Shown: positions 26,488-34,335 of the stretch, one piece after another
Numbering within the stretch: position 1 is the first letter of the stretch
How the letters are laid out: each line of letters opens with the position of its first letter
Source: Actinomycetes bacterium
Lineage (GTDB): Bacteria > Actinomycetota > Coriobacteriia > Anaerosomatales > Anaerosomataceae
Assembly: GCA_021373175.1 (NCBI GenBank)
Contig: JAJFTE010000101.1
Span: forward strand, 1 to 54,176
DNA: 54,176 bases
Reading direction: 5' to 3'
Notes under the pieces: generated by a model
What the model saw: only the letters and a program-made list of their open reading frames with translations
What the model was told of the DNA's origin: nothing
Databases searched by the model: none
Program-made: the position numbers and the translations under genes

Positions 26488-27611
26488 GCGCCGAAGCAGA
26501 AGAGCCGTCCACGAAGCGCGATTGGGCGGCGATCGCGCAGAAGGTCGGGGTGCCGCTTGCGTCTGTCTTGCTCGCCATGATCATCAGTTCTGTGATCATG
26601 TGGGTCTCCGGCTACGATCCGTTCGCGGCGTTCGCAGCTCTGTTCCGGGGCTCCTTCGGCACACCGAAAGCATTCGGCGATACGCTCCTGAAATCCACGC
26701 CCCTCATCCTTGCCGGTCTCGGTCTGGCGTACGGTTTCCGGGCGAACCTGTTCAATATCGGCGCAGAGGGACAACTGTTCATGGGCGGGCTCGCGGTGGC
26801 CTGGCTGGGCCTGCTGCTGGCCGGGCAGCCGTGGTGGATCACCATTCCGGTGCTGCTGCTTGCGGCCATGCTCGCTGGAGCGGCGTGGGCCTTCATACCG
26901 GCGATCCTCAAGGCGCGCATCGGCGCCCATGAGGTCATCACGACCATGATGTTCACCTATATCGCGCGGTACCTCGTTTCATACCTGGTCATCGGCCCCC
27001 TGAAGTCCCCTGGTCAGATCCCGCAGACGGGCCTCTTGCCGTCCGAGTCGCAGCTGCCCCGGATCCAGTCGCTGTTCTCGGAGGCGACGCTGCAAGCGAT
27101 GCCGTTCCTGAAGTTGGGCCGTGCACACACGGGAATCGTGGTCGCGCTCGTCGCGGCGGTGGTCGTGTGGTGGCTCCTGAAGTACACGACGCTCGGCTAC
27201 GAGAACCGTGCAGTGGGTTACAACCCGTTTGCGGCAGAGACCGGTGGGATCTCCGTCCAATGGACGATCGTCAAGGCGCTGTGTATCTCTGGCGCGCTGG
27301 CGGGTCTGGCGGGGGCGGTCGAAGTGATGGGCGTCCATTACCGGCTCTTCGACCAGTTCTCCTCCGGGTTCGGATTCACCGGCATCGCCGTTGCGCTCTT
27401 GGCGAAGAACCATCCGATCGCGGTCGTCCCGGCCGCGTTGCTCTTCGGGGCGATGGCAGCGGGCGGTGGCACGATGCAGCTTGAAGCCAACGTTCCGCAG
27501 AAGATCATCCTGATCGTGCAGGCGCTGGTGATCTTCTTCGTTGCTGCCGAGGGCATCGTTACCTACTTCGTCAGACAGCGTCAGAAGGAGGCGACCAGTC
27601 ATGTTGGGTAG
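26484..27611 (+). CDS. ABC transporter permease, BPD_transp_2 family (first permease)
   Basis: Membrane subunit of the BMP-type importer. The 375-residue protein has about ten helices; its beginning, MSAEAEEPSTKRDWAAIAQK, is cytoplasmic. GLGLAYGFRANLFNIGAEGQ followed by LFMGG is the conserved segment of this permease family, and NPFAAETGGISV lies in the coupling region. The ATG overlaps the ATPase stop and is preceded by GGAGGGG (26473-26479). Its last 11 bases overlap the second permease. The pair with the next gene resembles the YufP/YufQ or NupB/NupC arrangement. Confidence 0.92.
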   Translation: MSAEAEEPSTKRDWAAIAQKVGVPLASVLLAMIISSVIMWVSGYDPFAAFAALFRGSFGTPKAFGDTLLKSTPLILAGLGLAYGFRANLFNIGAEGQLFMGGLAVAWLGLLLAGQPWWITIPVLLLAAMLAGAAWAFIPAILKARIGAHEVITTMMFTYIARYLVSYLVIGPLKSPGQIPQTGLLPSESQLPRIQSLFSEATLQAMPFLKLGRAHTGIVVALVAAVVVWWLLKYTTLGYENRAVGYNPFAAETGGISVQWTIVKALCISGALAGLAGAVEVMGVHYRLFDQFSSGFGFTGIAVALLAKNHPIAVVPAALLFGAMAAGGGTMQLEANVPQKIILIVQALVIFFVAAEGIVTYFVRQRQKEATSHVG

Positions 27612-28557
27612 CATCATCACGCCGGATCTGTTCGCTTCCGCGCTCCGAATGGCCACACCGTTGGCGCTCGCAGCCATCGGCGGCACGATCTGCGAGCGAT
27701 CCGGTGTCGTCAACATCGCGCTGGAAGGCATTATGCTCTGCGGCGCATTCGCGGGCGTGGCGGTGACGCTCGCTATCGGGAACCCGTGGCTCGGTATAAT
27801 CGCAGCGATGCTCGCTGGCGTTGCGATTGCCGCGATCCATGCGTTCACGTCCATCAATCTGCGGTCCGACCAGGTTGTATCGGGCACGGCCATCAACATC
27901 CTTGCGCTGGGGGTCACCGGCTTCTTGATGGAGATCATGTACGGTCACCCGGGAACCACAGAGGCGATCACCACGATCAAGCCGATCTTCCGCTTCGCCT
28001 CGGAGAGCGGGAACAGCTTCCTGGGAACTGTTTGGCACTGGATCAACACGATCTTCTTGTCGCACACACCCATCGTGTATCTGACGATCCTGATCGCGGT
28101 CGTCGCCCAGTGGGCGATGTACAACACACGCTGGGGCCTTCGACTGCGGGCGCTCGGCGAGCATCCTCGAGCCGTCGATACGGTCGGCGTGAGCGTTCTT
28201 AAGGGACGTTGGGTGGCCGTCCTGATGAGCGGCGCGCTTGCGGGGCTCGCAGGCGCGAACCTCACCCTGGAGCAGGTCGGCTCGTTCACCGAGAATATGA
28301 CGAACGGACGCGGGTTCATCGCGCTCGCGGCGAACATCTTCGGCCGGTGGACGCCGATGGGCTCGTACGAAGCGTCGCTCTTGTTCGGGTTCGCTGACGC
28401 GCTGCAGATCAAGCTGCAGATATTCCGCGGCCAGATCAACATCCCATCGCAGTTCTTCCTGATGCTCCCTTACGTGCTGACGGTCGTCGTGCTTGCGGGC
28501 GTTGTCGGACGCGCTGTTGGTCCGGCGTCGGTGGGCAAGCCGTACGAGAAGGGCTAG
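27601..28557 (+). CDS. ABC transporter permease, BPD_transp_2 family (second permease)
   Basis: Second membrane subunit of the importer. ATG 27601 gives 318 residues starting MLGSIITPDLFASALRMATP, while the in-frame upstream start lies deep in the first permease. AAIGGTICERSGVVNIALEG is the family signature. Residues LRALGEHPRAVDTVGVSV form the cytoplasmic loop that meets the ATPase. AGGAGG precedes the start, within the preceding gene. About eight membrane helices are seen. The downstream small membrane protein gene begins 4 bases after the stop. Confidence 0.92.
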   Translation: MLGSIITPDLFASALRMATPLALAAIGGTICERSGVVNIALEGIMLCGAFAGVAVTLAIGNPWLGIIAAMLAGVAIAAIHAFTSINLRSDQVVSGTAINILALGVTGFLMEIMYGHPGTTEAITTIKPIFRFASESGNSFLGTVWHWINTIFLSHTPIVYLTILIAVVAQWAMYNTRWGLRLRALGEHPRAVDTVGVSVLKGRWVAVLMSGALAGLAGANLTLEQVGSFTENMTNGRGFIALAANIFGRWTPMGSYEASLLFGFADALQIKLQIFRGQINIPSQFFLMLPYVLTVVVLAGVVGRAVGPASVGKPYEKG

Positions 28558-28561
28558 GGTC

Positions 28562-28861
28562 GTGTTGCTCGCCAGCGACGGTGAGCCGCTGAAGCCGCAC
28601 GCGATGCTCGCTTGGGCGCTTACGTGGGCGCTCGGTGTGGGTCTCGGCGTCGGTCTGGGGGGCTATCTGACGCTGACGAGCGGTGCCGGTGCCCCCGGGC
28701 GCTCGGCGCTCGACCCCGTCACTGACCTCGTCGTCCTGCCGCTCGTCGCGTTCGCCGTCGTGCTGATCGTCCACCTCATCGGTCAGGTCCTGGCCGGACT
28801 TGTCAGGAGCGGTCGAGCGTCGCGCCAGATCGCCGGAAACGGTCGCACGAGCGACGAATAG
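28562..28861 (+). CDS. Small membrane protein of unknown function
   Basis: The GTG at 28562, just after AGGG, gives 99 residues. Two membrane helices are predicted: ALTWALGVGLGVGLGGYLTL and LVVLPLVAFAVVLIVHLIGQ. The C-terminal tail is basic and polar. It lies 4 bases after the permease gene and is probably co-transcribed with the importer, but I do not recognise a family. It could be an accessory part of the transporter or an unrelated gene. The stop is 46 bases from the stop of the convergent DUF4349 gene. Confidence 0.6.
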   Translation: MLLASDGEPLKPHAMLAWALTWALGVGLGVGLGGYLTLTSGAGAPGRSALDPVTDLVVLPLVAFAVVLIVHLIGQVLAGLVRSGRASRQIAGNGRTSDE

Positions 28862-28907
28862 GGCCGACGACGACGTCCACGTCAGGAGCCTTGGCCGCGC
28901 TCCGCGC

Positions 28908-29930
28908 TTATTCGCCCACCGCAGGCGGTCCGGCCCCTTCACTGGCATGCGCCGAACGGTTCCCGCGCCGGGCCCGCACGATCGCCCGGACGACGAAAGC
29001 AAGCACGGCCACGATGACCAGATACGGCAGGAGCGTTATCGTGACGACGATGAGGAGCTGGATCGCACCTGCGGCGCCCCGGAATCCGGTCGTGACAGCT
29101 TCACCGAATCCCCAGTCCTGGCCGCTCGGCCGGACGATCGCCTGGGGTTCTGACAGATCGATGGTCACGGTCGCCATCGCCGCCTGCCGTTCCAGATACT
29201 TCGTCTGCGCATCGAGGCTTTCGATCTCGCCGCGCACGCGGGCAAGCTCCTGGTCGATCGCCAGCATCTCGTTCACGTTCTTGGCGGCGGTGAAGAACTC
29301 GCGCAGCCGCTTCTCCTCGGCGCGGAGATTATCGAGGCGCGCCTGCAGGTCGACATGCTGCTGCGTGACGTCATCGCTTGTCTCGGCTTCGTACTTCACG
29401 TTTCCAATCTTCGAGACGTCGTCGACAAACGCGGAGAACGCGGCGGCGGGAACGCGGACCGTCACGTAGCCCAACAGGGGGGCGCCGTCCGTCGGACTCC
29501 CGGAGTCCGCGGAGCGGTAGATGGGCGAGCCGCTGTCGCTCGCCACCTGCATGGTGGTGATGATCCCGTCATGCTTCTTGGCAGCGGCCTTCACCTGGTC
29601 GAGTGCCTCGGTGACACCTTTGACCTCAATCCGCAGCGCCTTGTTGCGGATCACAAGACGATCGGCTTCAGGGACGTTCGCCGCGACATCGTTCGTGGCT
29701 GGTGGGACCGCTTCTCCATACGAATCCGTGAGCGTGCTGCTGCCGCCTTTCACGGCGTCTTGGCCCGGACCTGGGACACCCATGGACGTTGTCGTGCTTG
29801 AAGCCTGTGGTCCTGAGCGGGTCAGTGAGTCGATCGCGCCGCAGCCAGCCACCCCGGCGAGCAGCGTGAACATCGCAAGGAGTGCGATGATCCGTACCAA
29901 TCCGCGGCCTGCGTGTTGCCGAGCGAACAT
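28908..29930 (-). CDS. DUF4349 domain lipoprotein
   Basis: A surface lipoprotein of unknown function. I chose the ATG at 29930 because AAGGAGGT lies 4 to 5 bases before it; this gives 340 residues. The signal peptide ends in lipobox VAGC with cysteine 30. A serine/threonine linker leads to the DUF4349 domain (RLVIRNKALRIEVKGVTEAL, then GYVTVRVPAAAFSAFVDDVS), which includes a long coiled coil (ARLDNLRAEEKRLREFFTAA). One membrane helix follows near the C-terminus (LLIVVTITLLPYLVIVAVLA) and a basic tail. Thus both ends may be membrane-anchored. The upstream neighbour is a 47-residue membrane protein, with a 21-bp palindrome between them. Confidence 0.85.
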   Translation of the reverse strand: MFARQHAGRGLVRIIALLAMFTLLAGVAGCGAIDSLTRSGPQASSTTTSMGVPGPGQDAVKGGSSTLTDSYGEAVPPATNDVAANVPEADRLVIRNKALRIEVKGVTEALDQVKAAAKKHDGIITTMQVASDSGSPIYRSADSGSPTDGAPLLGYVTVRVPAAAFSAFVDDVSKIGNVKYEAETSDDVTQQHVDLQARLDNLRAEEKRLREFFTAAKNVNEMLAIDQELARVRGEIESLDAQTKYLERQAAMATVTIDLSEPQAIVRPSGQDWGFGEAVTTGFRGAAGAIQLLIVVTITLLPYLVIVAVLAFVVRAIVRARRGNRSAHASEGAGPPAVGE

Positions 29931-29978
29931 CGGTACCTCCTTCATCCGACGGCGCCATCGGGGTTTGCGCCCGGACGA

Positions 29979-30022
29979 CAACGTCCCGACCTACCTGAGC
30001 TCTCAGGTAGGTCGGGACGTTG
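29979..30022. repeat. Perfect 21-bp inverted repeat with 2-base centre
   Basis: Arms at 29979-29999 and 30002-30022 are exact reverse complements; the centre is CT at 30000-30001 and the core reads CTACCTGAG...CTCAGGTAG. It lies between the 47-residue gene and the DUF4349 gene, about 49 bases upstream of the DUF4349 ATG. No T run follows on the minus strand. It may be a terminator, a mRNA stabiliser or an operator. Confidence 0.85.
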
Positions 30023-30043
30023 ATCACACTGTCAGCGTATGGG

Positions 30044-30187
30044 CTATTCGCCCGTGCCGGTCTCGCGTTTCTTGAACTCCTTGGCCGCATAGGCCAGGAA
30101 GCCGATTCCGATTGCGGCGACCGCAAAGAAGGCGACGAAGAGCATGTTCACGTGAATGCTCGCGACGTTGTAGCCGAGTGGTGCCAT
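30044..30187 (-). CDS. 47-residue single-helix membrane protein
   Basis: This is too short for routine gene calling but well supported. The ATG at 30187 is preceded by GGAGGTGAA (30196-30204) at a spacing of 8 bases. The product starts MAPLGYNVASIHVNM, has one hydrophobic helix (LFVAFFAVAAIGIGFLAYAA) and ends in a charged tail KEFKKRETGTGE. A -10/-35 pair lies 44 to 73 bases upstream. It is likely transcribed with DUF4349, with the 21-bp palindrome between. I do not recognise a family; the charged C-terminus could face the cytoplasm. Confidence 0.65.
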   Translation of the reverse strand: MAPLGYNVASIHVNMLFVAFFAVAAIGIGFLAYAAKEFKKRETGTGE

Positions 30188-30406
30188 AAGGGTGGTTCAC
30201 CTCCATCGCGACTCTCGAATGCTACTGCTGATTCTAGCGTTGCGCCCACCTTTCGGGCAACACCGGAACGTAGCCGGCTACTCCTTCTATTCCGCTGTGA
30301 ACGTCCGATTCCTGCCTGCTCACTCTAAGACGTCGCACGCGACGTGGTGGTTCGCGCTTGATCGATTGCCGGCGGCTTTGGCTCACGCGTGTCAGAACGG
30401 TGCGGT
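30188..30406. other. Intergenic region between divergent small gene and mraZ
   Basis: The total gap between the two divergent starts is 340 bases. It holds the minus-strand promoter near 30231-30260 and the mraZ operator and promoter from 30407. In between (about 30261-30406) I see no gene, repeat or RNA. Confidence 0.5.
30231..30260 (-). promoter_or_regulatory. Promoter for the 47-residue protein and DUF4349 genes
   Basis: On the minus strand TTGCCC (30255-30260), an 18-base spacer and TAGAAT (30231-30236). It is well placed upstream of the small gene and reads away from mraZ. Confidence 0.4.
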
Positions 30407-30453
30407 AGGGTGGGAAACTTGCCCATAAAGTGTTGCAAAGTGGGATGCGGTGG
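30407..30453 (+). promoter_or_regulatory. MraZ-box operator, 10-bp-phased repeats
   Basis: Seven-base sites AGGGTGG (30407), AAAGTGT (30427), AAAGTGG (30437) and GCGGTGG (30447) share a GTG(G/T) core. The last three start exactly 10 bases apart and the first is 20 bases before them, so all are on one helix face. This matches the known MraZ-binding arrangement in E. coli and Mycoplasma and overlaps the mraZ promoter, implying autoregulation of the whole division cluster. Confidence 0.6.
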
Positions 30454-30461
30454 AATAGAGT
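30433..30461 (+). promoter_or_regulatory. mraZ (mra/dcw) promoter
   Basis: TTGCAA (30433-30438), a 17-base spacer and TAGAGT (30456-30461). It is embedded in the MraZ boxes. The leader to mraZ is about 60 bases. Confidence 0.45.
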
Positions 30462-30527
30462 TGAGCCAACGAGGTGCCCGGAGGGCGCCCACATGGGTCC
30501 CGATGGAGCGAACAGGGGAGGGACGGG

Positions 30528-30962
30528 ATGTTTCTCGGCGAGCACCAGCACACGCTGGATGCCAAGGGTCGCCTGTCGCTGCCCGCGAAGTTCCGCGCCG
30601 AGATGACCGGTCGCTTGGTCGTCTCCAAGGGGCTTGAAGGCTGTCTGTACGTACACCCGGCTGATGACTATGCCGAGTTTCTCGGACGCCTGACCAAGAG
30701 GGGAGATTTCGACCCGAAGTTCCGTCAGGTTCGGCGCTTCTTCTCATCGGGAGCCGTGGAATCGGAGTTGGATTCAGCGGGACGGATCTCTATTCCGCCC
30801 GCACTCCGTGAGTACGCCGAACTTGACAAGGACGTCGCGGTCATCGGCAACGGCGACCGCATCGAGGTGTGGGACGCCGGGAAGTGGGCCGCCTACAACG
30901 GCGAGACGACAGAGCGGATCGAGGACGTCACCAGAGAACTCGCCGAACTCGGCATCCTGTAA
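30528..30962 (+). CDS. mraZ: Transcriptional regulator MraZ
   Basis: MraZ is a ring-forming DNA-binding protein that controls the mra/dcw cluster. ATG 30528 gives 144 residues starting MFLGEHQHTLDAKGRLSLPA; an upstream in-frame start would add 18 non-family residues. GGGAGG is just upstream. The two SpoVT/AbrB-like half domains are visible as DAKGRLSLPAKFR and DSAGRISIPPALREYAEL, each with the DxxGR motif. The operator repeats it should bind lie about 75-120 bases upstream. rsmH follows after 10 bases. Confidence 0.96.
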   Translation: MFLGEHQHTLDAKGRLSLPAKFRAEMTGRLVVSKGLEGCLYVHPADDYAEFLGRLTKRGDFDPKFRQVRRFFSSGAVESELDSAGRISIPPALREYAELDKDVAVIGNGDRIEVWDAGKWAAYNGETTERIEDVTRELAELGIL

Positions 30963-30972
30963 GGCCTTGACA

Positions 30973-31926
30973 ATGGAATACCGGCACACCCCAGTATTGC
31001 TGGCCGAGGTGACGCAGCAACTTCAGTTGCATGACGGCTCAATCATCGTCGATTGCACCTTGGGCGGGGCAGGACACGCCAGGCCGATGGCAGAGCTTAT
31101 CGCACCCACGGGGATTCTCGTAGGAATCGATCAAGATGACGCCGCACTCGCCGCAGCACGTGACACCCTACCCCTCGGCCAGCACGTGATCTTCTTGAAG
31201 GGAAACTTCGGCGAACTCGATCGCCTGCTCACGGACGCCAACATACCCTATGCAGACGGGTTCCTCTTCGACCTTGGCGTGTCGTCGCCACAATTGGATG
31301 TCGCCGGCCGCGGTTTCACGTACCAGGAGGACGTTCCACTCGACATGCGGATGGACCCCTCAACGTCGCAGCCGACCGCGGCCGACATCATCAACACCTA
31401 CAGCGAAGCCGACCTTACCCGGGTCCTTCGCGAGTACGGTGAGGAACGGTGGGCCTCGCGCATCGCAGCATTCATCGTAGCCGCGCGGGGCCGCCACCAG
31501 GTGACCACCACAGGTGAGCTCGTCGCGATCATCAAAAACGCGATCCCGGCAAGCGCGCGCCGAACGGGTCCGCATCCCGCTCGGCGGACATTCCAGGCGC
31601 TGCGCATCGAGGTCAATCACGAACTCGATGTCCTTGAGCGAGGTCTGCGCTCCGCCATCAAGTGGCTTGTACCCGGTGGCAGGATCGCTGTCATCAGCTA
31701 CCACTCGCTGGAAGAGCGCGTCGTCAAACGCGTCTTCACCGAGGAATCGCAGGGGTGTGTGTGTCCGCCGGACCTGCCTGTGTGCAGGTGCGGACGCGAG
31801 CCGGTACTCCGCATCATCACGAAGAAGCCCGTCGTACCCACGGCGGCCGAGATAGAAGCGAACCCACGAGCGCGGAGCGCGCGTCTGAGGGTTGCCGAGA
31901 AGCAGCAGTCGCAGAAGATGTCGTAG
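30973..31926 (+). CDS. rsmH: 16S rRNA (cytosine1402-N4)-methyltransferase
   Basis: RsmH (MraW) methylates C1402 of 16S rRNA. ATG 30973 gives 317 residues with the family start MEYRHTPVLLAEVTQQL, while the frame is open further into mraZ with no family-like start. The SAM-binding motif is IIVDCTLGGAGHARPM, followed by GVSSPQLDVAGRGFTYQED and PLDMRMDPS. ARRTFQALRIEVNHEL is the conserved later segment. The mraZ-rsmH-ftsL order is the standard one. Confidence 0.96.
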   Translation: MEYRHTPVLLAEVTQQLQLHDGSIIVDCTLGGAGHARPMAELIAPTGILVGIDQDDAALAAARDTLPLGQHVIFLKGNFGELDRLLTDANIPYADGFLFDLGVSSPQLDVAGRGFTYQEDVPLDMRMDPSTSQPTAADIINTYSEADLTRVLREYGEERWASRIAAFIVAARGRHQVTTTGELVAIIKNAIPASARRTGPHPARRTFQALRIEVNHELDVLERGLRSAIKWLVPGGRIAVISYHSLEERVVKRVFTEESQGCVCPPDLPVCRCGREPVLRIITKKPVVPTAAEIEANPRARSARLRVAEKQQSQKMS

Positions 31927-31942
31927 CAAGGGAGGCGGAATA

Positions 31943-32482
31943 ATGGGAGCGGCGGCGCGCAAGATCGCCGATAGTGGACACATGCCCACTGCTCGAGGGC
32001 ACCTGCGTCTTGTTCCCGACGCCACGACAACGACCCGACGCCGCGCAGTGTCACGCAGACGGGGCAGCTCGAAGGAGATCTTCCGCATCTGCTGCGCAGC
32101 CATGCTCGTGCTAGCCTGCATGGGGATGGTGAGAATCGGGCTCGCCGTTCAGGCAGAGGAGGCGGCGATCGACGCCGTGTCGCTGCGCGAAGACATCCGT
32201 TCCGAGGAACTCATGGGTAAATCGCTCGAAGCTGACGCGAGCGCTCTGAAGGCACTGTCGCGCATCGAGGCGATCGCCGGCTCGGCGCTCAATATGGCCA
32301 AGGCCGAGAAGGTCACCTACCTCGACATACCGTCCGGGGGCAAGAGCGCCGTGCCGTCCGCGGCCCGATCCAGCCGGTCTGCTGCATCAGGTGTGACGGG
32401 AGTTGTTTCCAGGGTCATGGACCTTGCGGCCGGCGAAGCCCAGGTTCTCCTCGTCGGTGATGTCGGTCTCTCCTCGCGGTGA
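31943..32482 (+). CDS. ftsL: FtsL-like septum formation protein
   Basis: By position and architecture this is the FtsL of the divisome, which with FtsQ/DivIB supports FtsI and FtsW. ATG 31943 is preceded by GGGAGG and gives 179 residues. A basic cytoplasmic N-terminus of about 45 residues is followed by one membrane helix (IFRICCAAMLVLACMGMVRI) and a short coiled-coil-like region (EEAAIDAVSLREDIRSEELM). An unusual serine/alanine-rich C-terminal tail (about 50 residues) ends the protein. FtsL sequences are poorly conserved, so the name depends on context. Confidence 0.75.
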   Translation: MGAAARKIADSGHMPTARGHLRLVPDATTTTRRRAVSRRRGSSKEIFRICCAAMLVLACMGMVRIGLAVQAEEAAIDAVSLREDIRSEELMGKSLEADASALKALSRIEAIAGSALNMAKAEKVTYLDIPSGGKSAVPSAARSSRSAASGVTGVVSRVMDLAAGEAQVLLVGDVGLSSR

Positions 32483-32513
32483 GAAGGCCGTGACGCGGCC
32501 CCAGGAGGCGAAG

Positions 32514-34280
32514 ATGGCGACCAGAGGCCACAAGCCCCATCGCTCGCGGCGCTACGTGCTGCTGTTGGCGGCCTTCATTGCTGTCATGGCGGCAATCGGC
32601 GGTCGCCTCATCTACCTGCAGGCAGTGGCAGGGCCGGCCTACGCGCAGATGGCGCACGAACAGCGGAACCAGGAAATGGACGTTCCGGCGCGTCGTGGCT
32701 CGATCTACGATCGGGAGGGCGAGCCGCTGGCAGTAAGCATGGAGGCCAGGGACGTGTATGCGGTGTCCCGCAGCGTCGTGGATAAGCAGGCGGCGGCGAG
32801 CGCCGTCGCTGGCGTGCTTGGCGGCAGAGCCCAGGAGTATCTGTCCAAGCTCAACAAGGACGCACCATTCGTCTACCTCGCTCGTAAGGTCGACGTTGAA
32901 CGCGCGGATACGCTCAAGAAGCTCGATCTGGCTGGCATCGGATTCCAGGAAGATGCCCGCCGAGTCTACCCTTCGAATGAGCTCGCGTGCCAGGTGCTTG
33001 GCTTCGTTGGGATCGACGATGTGGGCCTCTCGGGCATCGAGAAGTACTACGACACCGTGCTTGCCGGAACTCCAGGCAAGGTCATCGCGGAAAAGGGACC
33101 GCACGGCATTCCGATCCCGGGCGGTGTCACCCTCCAGGAAGACGCGATCGACGGCGAGAACATCGTGCTCACCATCGACAAGGATATACAGTACCAGGCG
33201 CATGTCGAGCTGCAGGCCGCGGTCGAAAAGTGGGGCGCCAAGGGCGGATCCGTGCTCGTGATGGAACCAAAGACAGGTGCGATCCTCGCGATGGCCTCAA
33301 CGCCCTCCTTCGACCCCAACGCCTTCTCGACCGCCGATCAGAAGGCGTTTCGCAACCGCCCGATCGTCGACACCTATGAACCCGGGTCGACCATCAAATC
33401 GCTCACGGCAGCAGCCGTGATAGAAGAGAAGCTCTTCACGCCCGCAAGCATGTTCGTGTTGCCTTCGACGCTCAATGTCGGCGGGCGCACGATCCATGAG
33501 TCCCATCCACGCGGTCAGGTCACCTGGTCGCTCACGGACATCGTGACGAATTCCTCCAATGTGGGTGCGGTGAAGCTTGGCATCGCCCTGGGCGAAGAGG
33601 GTCTGTACAGCTACTTCTCGCGGTTCGGTCTGACCGAGAAGACCGGCGTAGATTTCCCGGGGGAAGCGAGCGGCTGGCTGCCGCCTCCGTCGCAATGGTC
33701 CGCATCATCCATCGGCAACATCCCGTTCGGGCAGGGCGTGAGTGTCACGCCGCTGCAGCTGGCACGCGCGCTCGGCGCGATCGCGAACGGGGGCGAACTC
33801 GTCACGCCGCACTTCCTGCAGGCGCTGCCCGACTCGCCAGACAAGACGCTCCTCTGGCCGAAGAAGCGCGCGATCTCCGAGGAGACCGCGGCCGAGATGC
33901 GTAGCGTGCTCAAAGCGGTCGTCACCGAGGGGACAGGTTCCGGAGCGCACGTCACGGGCTACACGGTCGCCGGCAAGACCGGCACCGCGCAGAAGGCGCG
34001 TACTGACGGCGTAGCCGGGTACGCGAAAGGCAAGTACGTCGGGTCATTCTCGGGATTCGTGCCCGCGGATGACCCCGCGGTGCTCATCATCGTCACGATC
34101 GACGAGCCGTCGGGCTCGATCTACGGCGGCACCATCGCGGCACCAACGTTCTCGCGACTTGCCGCCTACTGCATGCAGCACTTGAAGATTCCGCCGACGT
34201 CTGCAACACGAGGCTCGATAGAAGCATCGAAAGCGGCGGGCGGTCCGGTAACGGACGAGTCACAAAGCGCCGGGGAGTGA
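32514..34280 (+). CDS. ftsI: Septal peptidoglycan transpeptidase, class B penicillin-binding protein
   Basis: It cross-links septal peptidoglycan. ATG 32514, 5 to 6 bases after AGGAGG, gives 588 residues; further upstream starts overlap ftsL. One N-terminal helix (YVLLLAAFIAVMAAIGGRLI) precedes the pedestal domain with RGSIYDREGEPLA. The transpeptidase domain has SxxK as STIK (serine 292), SSN at 347-349 and KTGT at 488-491. No PASTA repeats are seen. The partner SEDS polymerase ftsW lies six genes further on. Confidence 0.95.
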   Translation: MATRGHKPHRSRRYVLLLAAFIAVMAAIGGRLIYLQAVAGPAYAQMAHEQRNQEMDVPARRGSIYDREGEPLAVSMEARDVYAVSRSVVDKQAAASAVAGVLGGRAQEYLSKLNKDAPFVYLARKVDVERADTLKKLDLAGIGFQEDARRVYPSNELACQVLGFVGIDDVGLSGIEKYYDTVLAGTPGKVIAEKGPHGIPIPGGVTLQEDAIDGENIVLTIDKDIQYQAHVELQAAVEKWGAKGGSVLVMEPKTGAILAMASTPSFDPNAFSTADQKAFRNRPIVDTYEPGSTIKSLTAAAVIEEKLFTPASMFVLPSTLNVGGRTIHESHPRGQVTWSLTDIVTNSSNVGAVKLGIALGEEGLYSYFSRFGLTEKTGVDFPGEASGWLPPPSQWSASSIGNIPFGQGVSVTPLQLARALGAIANGGELVTPHFLQALPDSPDKTLLWPKKRAISEETAAEMRSVLKAVVTEGTGSGAHVTGYTVAGKTGTAQKARTDGVAGYAKGKYVGSFSGFVPADDPAVLIIVTIDEPSGSIYGGTIAAPTFSRLAAYCMQHLKIPPTSATRGSIEASKAAGGPVTDESQSAGE

Positions 34281-34300
34281 GCGGTCGATGAATGACCCTA

Positions 34301-34309
34301 TGCTAAAAT
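34301..34309 (+). promoter_or_regulatory. Extended -10 promoter for murE
   Basis: TGC-TAAAAT lies 26 bases upstream of the murE ATG in the short gap after ftsI. No -35 is apparent. It would allow murE-F-mraY and following genes to be transcribed without the MraZ promoter. Confidence 0.4.
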
Positions 34310-34335
34310 CTGTTGTTTCCGAGCGGTAGGCGATC

